Of a DNA stretch of 64,000 nt, positions 59,001 through 64,000 are shown one piece after another (within the stretch, counting starts at the first letter, position 1; each line of letters starts with the position of its first letter). This stretch comes from Alteraurantiacibacter buctensis. Its GTDB lineage: Bacteria > Pseudomonadota > Alphaproteobacteria > Sphingomonadales > Sphingomonadaceae. The stretch lies in contig NZ_WTYV01000002.1 of NCBI RefSeq assembly GCF_009827655.1, forward strand, positions 124,657 to 188,656. Direction: 5' to 3'. The notes beneath the pieces were generated by a model. It saw nothing but the letters and a program-made list of their open reading frames with translations, was not told the origin of the DNA and searched no databases. The translations under genes and the position numbers were made by a program.

Positions 59001-60793
59001 CCGCCACGCTGGACCTGTGGCCGATCGGCAATTGCCAGATATCTGCGCTGGTTGACCGCGCGGGCCGCTTTGTCTGGGGCTGCCTGCCGCGGGTGGATGG
59101 CGATCCGGCCTTCTGCTCGCTGCTGGACAATGCCCCGCCTGCCGCCGACGGCGCTTTCGGGTTCTGGGAGATCGACCTCGACGGCGTGGTCGAAACAACG
59201 CAGCGCTACCTGCGCAGTACCCCGGTGCTGGTCACCCGCCATACCGATGGTGCGGGCAACGCGGTGGACGTGATCGACTTCTGCCCCCGGTTCAAGCGCA
59301 TGGGCCGGATGTATCGCCCCGTGGCCTATGTGCGGATCGTGCGGCCCGTGGCGGGCAGCCCGCGCATCCGCGTGCGGCTGCGCCCGGCCATCCAATGGGG
59401 CAGCGCGCAGGCGGAAACCGCGCGCGGGTCGAACCACATCCGCTACCTGCTGCCCGACTGTGCCCTGCGCCTGTCGACCAATGCCCCGGTGGGCTGGGTC
59501 CTGGATGAACGCATGTTCCGCGTGGAAGGCCCGCTGCACTTCTTCCTGGGGCCGGACGAGAGCTTCGCTCAGGAAATCCCCCGCGCGCTTGATGCCATGC
59601 TGGACGACACGGTTGACGAGTGGCGCCACTGGGTGCGGGGCTTGGCCACGCCTTACGAATGGCAGGAGGCGGTGATCCGCTCGGCCATCACCCTGAAGCT
59701 GTGCCAGCACGAGGAAACCGGCGCGATCGTGGCGGCGCTGACCACCTCGATCCCCGAACACGCCGATTCCGGCCGCAATTGGGACTATCGCTACTGCTGG
59801 GTGCGCGATGCCTATTACACGGTGCAGGCGCTGAACCGGCTGGGCGCGCTGGACGTGCTGGAGGGTTACCTCGCCTACCTGCGCAACATCGTCGACAATG
59901 CCGCCAGCGGCCACATCCAGCCGCTTTATGGCGTGGGGGGCGAGGCCCGGCTGGTGGAAGGCGAGGCGGCAGCGCTCAGCGGCTATCGCGGGATGGGGCC
60001 GGTGCGCGTGGGCAACCAGGCCTATGAACAGGTGCAGCACGATGCCTATGGCCAGATCGTGCTCTCGAACGCGCAGGCCTTTTTCGACCATCGCCTGCTG
60101 CGGATGGGGGGGATCGAGGATTTCCACGCGCTGGAGCCGGTGGGCGAGCGGGCCTGGCAATTGTTCGACCAGCCCGATGCCGGCCTGTGGGAACTGCGCA
60201 CGCGCAGCCACGTCCACACTTATTCGGCGGCCATGTGCTGGGCGGCCTGCGACCGGCTGGGCAACGTGGCGCAAGTGCTGGGCCTGCCGGACCGGGCCGT
60301 CTTCTGGAACGAACGGGCGCGGCAGATGCGGACGCGGATCGAGCAGGAAGCCTGGCGCGAGGAGGCCGGCACCCTGTCAGCAACCTTTGCCGGCAGCGAG
60401 CTGGATGCCAGCCTGCTGCAACTGCTGGACCTGCGCTTCCTGGCCCCGGACGACCCGCGCTTCACGGGCACGCTGGCGGCGGTGGAGCAGGGCCTGCGCC
60501 GCGGCTCGCACATGCTGCGTTATGCCACGCAGGACGATTTCGGCCTGCCGCACACCGCCTTCAACGTGTGCACCTACTGGCTGATCGAGGCGCTGCATTT
60601 CACCGGCCGCCACGCCGATGCCCGCGCCCTGTTCGAGGAGATGCTGCCGCGCTGCACCCCTGCGGGCCTGCTGTCGGAGGATATCGATCCGGTGACCGGC
60701 GAGCTGTGGGGCAACTATCCGCAAACCTATTCGCTGGTGGGGCTGATCAATTGCGCTGTCCTGCTGTCCAAACCCTGGAGTGCCGTGCGATGA
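58997..60793 (+). CDS. Glycoside hydrolase family 15 protein
   Basis: A 598-residue GH15 protein of the bacterial glucoamylase/trehalase-like type. An N-terminal beta-sandwich (LDLWPIGNCQISALVDRAGR, about 1-230) is followed by the alpha/alpha barrel with the family hallmark PEHADSGRNWDYRYCWVRDA and later TFAGSELDASLLQL and NVCTYWLIEAL. Members hydrolyse alpha-glucans or trehalose. It lies between otsB and otsA with ATGA overlaps on both sides, so it probably acts in trehalose turnover or on stored glucan. The start is ATG 58997. Confidence 0.93.
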   Translation: MTATLDLWPIGNCQISALVDRAGRFVWGCLPRVDGDPAFCSLLDNAPPAADGAFGFWEIDLDGVVETTQRYLRSTPVLVTRHTDGAGNAVDVIDFCPRFKRMGRMYRPVAYVRIVRPVAGSPRIRVRLRPAIQWGSAQAETARGSNHIRYLLPDCALRLSTNAPVGWVLDERMFRVEGPLHFFLGPDESFAQEIPRALDAMLDDTVDEWRHWVRGLATPYEWQEAVIRSAITLKLCQHEETGAIVAALTTSIPEHADSGRNWDYRYCWVRDAYYTVQALNRLGALDVLEGYLAYLRNIVDNAASGHIQPLYGVGGEARLVEGEAAALSGYRGMGPVRVGNQAYEQVQHDAYGQIVLSNAQAFFDHRLLRMGGIEDFHALEPVGERAWQLFDQPDAGLWELRTRSHVHTYSAAMCWAACDRLGNVAQVLGLPDRAVFWNERARQMRTRIEQEAWREEAGTLSATFAGSELDASLLQLLDLRFLAPDDPRFTGTLAAVEQGLRRGSHMLRYATQDDFGLPHTAFNVCTYWLIEALHFTGRHADARALFEEMLPRCTPAGLLSEDIDPVTGELWGNYPQTYSLVGLINCAVLLSKPWSAVR

Positions 60794-62196
60794 GCCGCCT
60801 GATCGTCATCTCGAACCGCGTCACCGCCGCCAGCGCCAAGGGCGGCGCGCAAGGCGGGCTGGCCGTGGCCCTGACCGCCGCCCTGCGCGAAAGCGGCGGC
60901 ATCTGGTTCGGCTGGTCGGGCGAGCAGACCGACCAGTTCACCGGCCACATCAACTTCACCCGCAGCCACGGCGTGACCACCGCCACGATTGACCTGGAAG
61001 AGCAGGATATCGAGGAATACTACAACGGCTATGCCAACCGCACGCTGTGGCCGCTGTTTCACTATCGCATCGACCTGGCCGAATACGAGCGTGACTTTGC
61101 CCACGGCTACCAGCGCACCAACGAGTGGTTTGCCGAGACCGTCTATCCGCTGATCGAGCCGGACGACATGGTGTGGGTGCAGGACTACCACATGTTCCCG
61201 CTGGGCCAGGAGTTGCGCAGGCGCGGCCTGAAGAACCGGATCGGGTTCTTTCTCCACATCCCCTGGCCACCCCGCCGCCTGCTGACCACGCTGCCCGAAG
61301 CGCGGACGCTGGTGGAATCGCTGCTGGCCTACGATGTGGTCGGCTTCCACACCCGCGAATGGCTGCTGTCGTTCTGCGACTATGCTCGCGAGGACCTGGG
61401 CGGCGTGATCGACGAAAACGACGTGCTGACGGTGGGGACGCGCAAGGTCCGCCTGCTCGCCTGCCCCATCGGCATCGATGCCGAGGAGTTTGCTGCGCTG
61501 GCCGCCAGCCCGGTGGCGCAGGCCACGCACGATCGGGTCCACCGCAGCGCCGTGGGGCGCGCGCTGATCGTGGGGGTGGACCGGCTGGACTATTCCAAGG
61601 GGCTGGAGGAGCGCTTCCTCGGCTACGAGCGGTTCCTGCTGGAGAACCCGGCCGAGCGCAAGGAAGTGGTGCTCCTCCAGATCGCCCCGCCGTCGCGGGC
61701 GGACGTGGAAAGCTACCAGCGCATCCGCAACACGCTGGAAGGGCTGGCGGGCCGGATCAACGGTGCCCATGCCGGGCTGGACTGGGTGCCCATCCGCTAT
61801 GTCAACCAGGGCTACCCGCGCGATGCGCTGGCGGGCGTCTACCGGGCCAGCCGGATCGGGCTGGTCACCCCCTTGCGCGACGGGATGAACCTGGTGGCCA
61901 AGGAATATGTCGCCGCGCAGGATCCCGCCGACCCGGGCGTACTGATCCTCTCGCGCTTCGCCGGTGCGGCCGACCAGATGCCCGAGGCCCTGCTGGTCAA
62001 CCCGCACAGCGCCGAGGAAATCGCCGATGCCATCGGCCGTGCCCTGGCCATGCCGCTGGACGAGCGGCAACGCCGCTGGCAAGCCCTGATGGAAGGCGTG
62101 ACGCGCGAGGACGTGATCTGGTGGCGCAAGCGCTTCACCGACGCCCTGGCCGCAGTTGCAGCGGACCCGCCAGCGACCGCCAGCGCCGAGCCATGA
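60790..62196 (+). CDS. otsA: Trehalose-6-phosphate synthase
   Basis: A 468-residue GT20 enzyme that makes trehalose-6-phosphate from glucose-6-phosphate and UDP-glucose. Key parts are LIVISNRVTAASAKGGAQGG at the N terminus, VWVQDYHMFPLGQELRRRG, FFLHIPWPPRRLL, GVDRLDYSKGLEERFLGYE and the C-terminal TPLRDGMNLVAKEYVAAQ. The ATG overlaps the GH15 stop. With otsB it gives a complete OtsAB trehalose route, for osmotic and desiccation stress. Confidence 0.97.
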   Translation: MSRLIVISNRVTAASAKGGAQGGLAVALTAALRESGGIWFGWSGEQTDQFTGHINFTRSHGVTTATIDLEEQDIEEYYNGYANRTLWPLFHYRIDLAEYERDFAHGYQRTNEWFAETVYPLIEPDDMVWVQDYHMFPLGQELRRRGLKNRIGFFLHIPWPPRRLLTTLPEARTLVESLLAYDVVGFHTREWLLSFCDYAREDLGGVIDENDVLTVGTRKVRLLACPIGIDAEEFAALAASPVAQATHDRVHRSAVGRALIVGVDRLDYSKGLEERFLGYERFLLENPAERKEVVLLQIAPPSRADVESYQRIRNTLEGLAGRINGAHAGLDWVPIRYVNQGYPRDALAGVYRASRIGLVTPLRDGMNLVAKEYVAAQDPADPGVLILSRFAGAADQMPEALLVNPHSAEEIADAIGRALAMPLDERQRRWQALMEGVTREDVIWWRKRFTDALAAVAADPPATASAEP

Positions 62197-62206
62197 GGGC
62201 TCGGTG

Positions 62207-62668
62207 ATGGAAGCCGGCACACTCTCGCCGATCCACATCAGCTGGGCCGAAGCCCTGCTGCGGATCGCTGCCAGCATGGTGCTGCCGCTGCTGATCGGCC
62301 TCGACCGCTTCCTGCGCCGCAAGCCGATCGACTTCCGGCCTTTCGTGGTGGTCTCGCTGGCGGCCTGCTCGCTGTCGCTGACGGTCCTCGAACTGGCCGC
62401 CCGCGCCGGTGGGCCGGAGCTGGACCCCAGCCCCAGCCGGGTGTTCGCCGGGGTCATCACCGGCATCGGTTTCCTGGGCGCAGGCGCGATGTATCGCGAG
62501 GACAGCTATGTCAAAGGAGCCGGCTCGGCAGCGGCGATCTGGGCTTCCGGGGCCATCGGCCTGATCTGCGGCGCGGGGATGCTGTGGCTGGCGGGTCTGC
62601 TGGGCGGCGGTGTGCTGTTGGTGCTGATCGCCAGCGCCCCCTTCACCAGCCGCTACGACGCCAACTGA
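62207..62668 (+). CDS. MgtC/SapB family membrane protein
   Basis: A 153-residue protein of the MgtC N-terminal membrane domain type, without the C-terminal ACT-like domain. It has four to five helices. The conserved parts are RIAASMVLPLLIGLDRFLRR at the N terminus and VITGIGFLGAGAMYREDSYV with KGAGSAAAIWASGAIGLICG, close to the family signature around GFLGAG. MgtC-like proteins affect Mg2+ homeostasis and F1Fo ATPase in pathogens; the role here is unknown. The start is ATG 62207, 10 bases after otsA, so it is probably cotranscribed with the trehalose genes. Confidence 0.85.
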   Translation: MEAGTLSPIHISWAEALLRIAASMVLPLLIGLDRFLRRKPIDFRPFVVVSLAACSLSLTVLELAARAGGPELDPSPSRVFAGVITGIGFLGAGAMYREDSYVKGAGSAAAIWASGAIGLICGAGMLWLAGLLGGGVLLVLIASAPFTSRYDAN

Positions 62669-62686
62669 TACCGGCGGGCATGCCGG

Positions 62687-63547
62687 TCAGCTCGACCGCC
62701 ATTCACTCAGCAGCTTGCCGTCGGCCGTCTCGAACGCCACCCGGTCCAGCCGGCTGGCGACCACGCACACTGGCCGGACATCGGCCGAAGCTGACTGGCA
62801 GCGCACGGCACGCCCATCAGGGAAGGCCACGGTCCGGCCTTCGAGCACCAGGCGATAGCCCTGTGGCGGGGCGACGAGCTGTTCGTCCCGCTCGCCGCGG
62901 ACGGTGAAAGCATAGGGCCGCCCGTTGCGCCGGCCGATGCGCGACCCGCCTTCCTCGAAGATGGCAGCGATGCCCAGGGTCTGCGGTGATGCCGGCACAG
63001 AGTCCGCGCCCGCCTCGCCCCCGCGCGGGGCCGGGCAGCCATTCCCGGTCAGCCAGGGCCGGGGCAGCCAGAAGCCTTCCACTGCCTCCCAGCCGGATTC
63101 CTCACCCTCGCGCGCGATCACGGGGGATTCAGCCCAGCTTGCCGGGGTCAGCCGCAGGGCGATCGCCTCGCGCTCCCCGTCCCACAGGGCCACGGGCAGG
63201 CCCGGCTGCTCGGCGGCGTCTGCGCTTTCCGCCACCGGGCCGCCGCAGCCGAAGGCCATGGTAACCGCAAAGGTGCGCCCAACCAGCGGATCGCTGTCGG
63301 CGCGCACGGTGCCGGCGGCATAATCGGATGCGGCGCGGTTGACTGCCGCGATCAGGTCGGCCCGGGAAAGGCCCGGCAGCACGGCGGGCAGGCTGGGTGC
63401 TGCGGAAGGGAGCGGCTCGGGCTCCGCCACCGGGTCCGCTTCGTCCGCCGGTTGCTCGCAGGCCGCCAGTCCGGCCAGCAGCACGCTTGCCAGGACCGTG
63501 CAGATCATCCGGGGCGGGCGGGCGGACAAGGGCTGGTTCTGGCGCAT
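62687..63547 (-). CDS. Lipoprotein of unknown function
   Basis: A 286-residue lipoprotein with a signal ending in LLAGLAAC. A Pro/Glu/Ala-rich linker (DPVAEPEPLPSAAPSLPAV) leads to a domain with LSRADLIAAVNRAASDYAAG, several Gly-Cys pairs (FGCGGP, GNGCPAP) and a C-terminal beta-rich part with VRCQSASADVRPVCVVASRLDRV. I do not recognise a family. The four conserved-looking Cys could form disulfides in the periplasm. The start is ATG 63547; ATG 63508 lies inside the signal and is less likely. It is convergent with the mgtC-like gene and divergent from the SLC13 gene. Confidence 0.75.
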   Translation of the reverse strand: MRQNQPLSARPPRMICTVLASVLLAGLAACEQPADEADPVAEPEPLPSAAPSLPAVLPGLSRADLIAAVNRAASDYAAGTVRADSDPLVGRTFAVTMAFGCGGPVAESADAAEQPGLPVALWDGEREAIALRLTPASWAESPVIAREGEESGWEAVEGFWLPRPWLTGNGCPAPRGGEAGADSVPASPQTLGIAAIFEEGGSRIGRRNGRPYAFTVRGERDEQLVAPPQGYRLVLEGRTVAFPDGRAVRCQSASADVRPVCVVASRLDRVAFETADGKLLSEWRSS

Positions 63548-63633
63548 TGCCCGACCATAGCAGACAATGGCCGAATCGCGAAAAAGCCCTTGAATTGCTT
63601 GACGCAAGGCGCATCGCGGGGCCACCAGCAGGC

Positions 63634-64000
63634 ATGGCATTCAATCAGATCGCGGCGCTGGTCGTCCTGGTCACCGTGGTCGGCGTGCTGATCCACGGCA
63701 AGGTGCGGTCCGATGTCGCGGCCCTGTCCGCTGCCGCCGCCCTGCTGCTGCTGGGCGTGATCCGCCCTGTGGAGGTGCAGGGTGCCTTTGCCAGCCCGGC
63801 GGTGATCGCGCTCGCCTGCCTGTTCGTGATTGCCTATGCCATCGAGCTGTCCGGCCTGCTGGGCCTGCTGATCCACCAGGCGCAGAAGCTGTGCGCGCGG
63901 ATCGGCTCGGCGGGGCTGTGGATCCTCCTGGTGGCCTGCGGCGGTGCTTCGGCCTTCCTCAACAACACCCCTATCGTGGTGCTGGCCGCCCCGGTGGTGA
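63634..64000 (+). CDS. SLC13/DASS family permease (3' end outside window)
   Basis: The first 122 residues of an inner-membrane transporter. The protein begins with a hydrophobic helix (QIAALVVLVTVVGVLIHGKV), then RSDVAALSAAAALLLLGVI, a SPAVIALACLFVIAYAIE helix and the conserved AFLNNTPIVVLAAPVV, the SNT/NNT cation- and substrate-binding motif of the DASS/ArsB-NhaD superfamily. Such carriers move dicarboxylates, sulfate or similar anions with sodium. Some of this type carry extra TrkA_C domains, which would lie beyond the window. ATG 63634 is the likely start. Confidence 0.85.
   Translation, partial: MAFNQIAALVVLVTVVGVLIHGKVRSDVAALSAAAALLLLGVIRPVEVQGAFASPAVIALACLFVIAYAIELSGLLGLLIHQAQKLCARIGSAGLWILLVACGGASAFLNNTPIVVLAAPVV

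Overview
The window is a GC-rich (roughly two-thirds G+C) chromosomal segment of an alphaproteobacterium, most likely a member of the Sphingomonadales. The pointers are four large TonB-dependent receptors, an HWE-type histidine kinase, two matches to the alphaproteobacterial sigma-EcfG promoter (GGAAC-N16/17-CGTT), a secreted PHP phosphodiesterase of the Sb-PDE type, and dense operons with ATGA/TGATG stop-start overlaps. It is packed with genes on both strands. It holds no rRNA, intact tRNA, insertion sequence or CRISPR array that I can recognise.

Region 1 (1-18.9 kb) is a catabolic island. Two minus-strand operons face a TetR-family gene. One runs MBL hydrolase, fumarylacetoacetase, amidohydrolase, MFS transporter, small secreted protein, P450, SDR. 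The other runs TonB receptor, two-domain extradiol-type dioxygenase, FAD monooxygenase, FAA hydrolase. Flanking genes encode a GMC oxidoreductase, a DUF3237 protein, a SnoaL-like protein, a second MFS transporter (cut by the window start) and a 5'-nucleotidase lipoprotein. The set looks like uptake, hydroxylation, ring cleavage and hydrolysis of an unidentified cyclic or aromatic compound. A shared promoter element lies in front of both operons.

Region 2 (19-25.7 kb) holds an Oar-like TonB receptor preceded by a 2-oxoglutarate oxygenase, a NupC-type nucleoside transporter and a YhhQ queuosine-precursor transporter. Region 3 (25.7-38.6 kb) is a complete glycogen cluster: malQ, and divergently glgP-glgB-glgC-glgA-pgm-glgX, each overlapping or closely following the last. 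malQ lacks a normal start codon behind its perfect Shine-Dalgarno sequence.

Region 4 (38.6-43.1 kb) has a single-domain response regulator and an HWE kinase, convergent, each behind a sigma-EcfG promoter. Next comes arsR-arsC-acr3-arsH, with two matching 18-bp operator palindromes in front of arsR. Region 5 (43.1-47.3 kb) pairs a TonB receptor with a secreted PHP phosphodiesterase, probably for phosphorus scavenging from organophosphates.

Region 6 (47.3-57.9 kb) is the most novel part. A TctDE-like two-component system and a solitary binding lipoprotein sit beside a TonB receptor, a secreted CapA-family protein, a TctC-TctB fusion protein and TctA. This looks like a complete outer-to-inner-membrane uptake route built around a fused tripartite tricarboxylate transporter. 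Right after tctA lies a degenerate 3' half of a tRNA-Pro(UGG), probably an integration scar, followed by a stretch of lower GC that runs into otsB.

Region 7 (58.2-64 kb) holds otsB-GH15-otsA (trehalose), an MgtC-like protein, an unknown lipoprotein and the start of an SLC13 permease.
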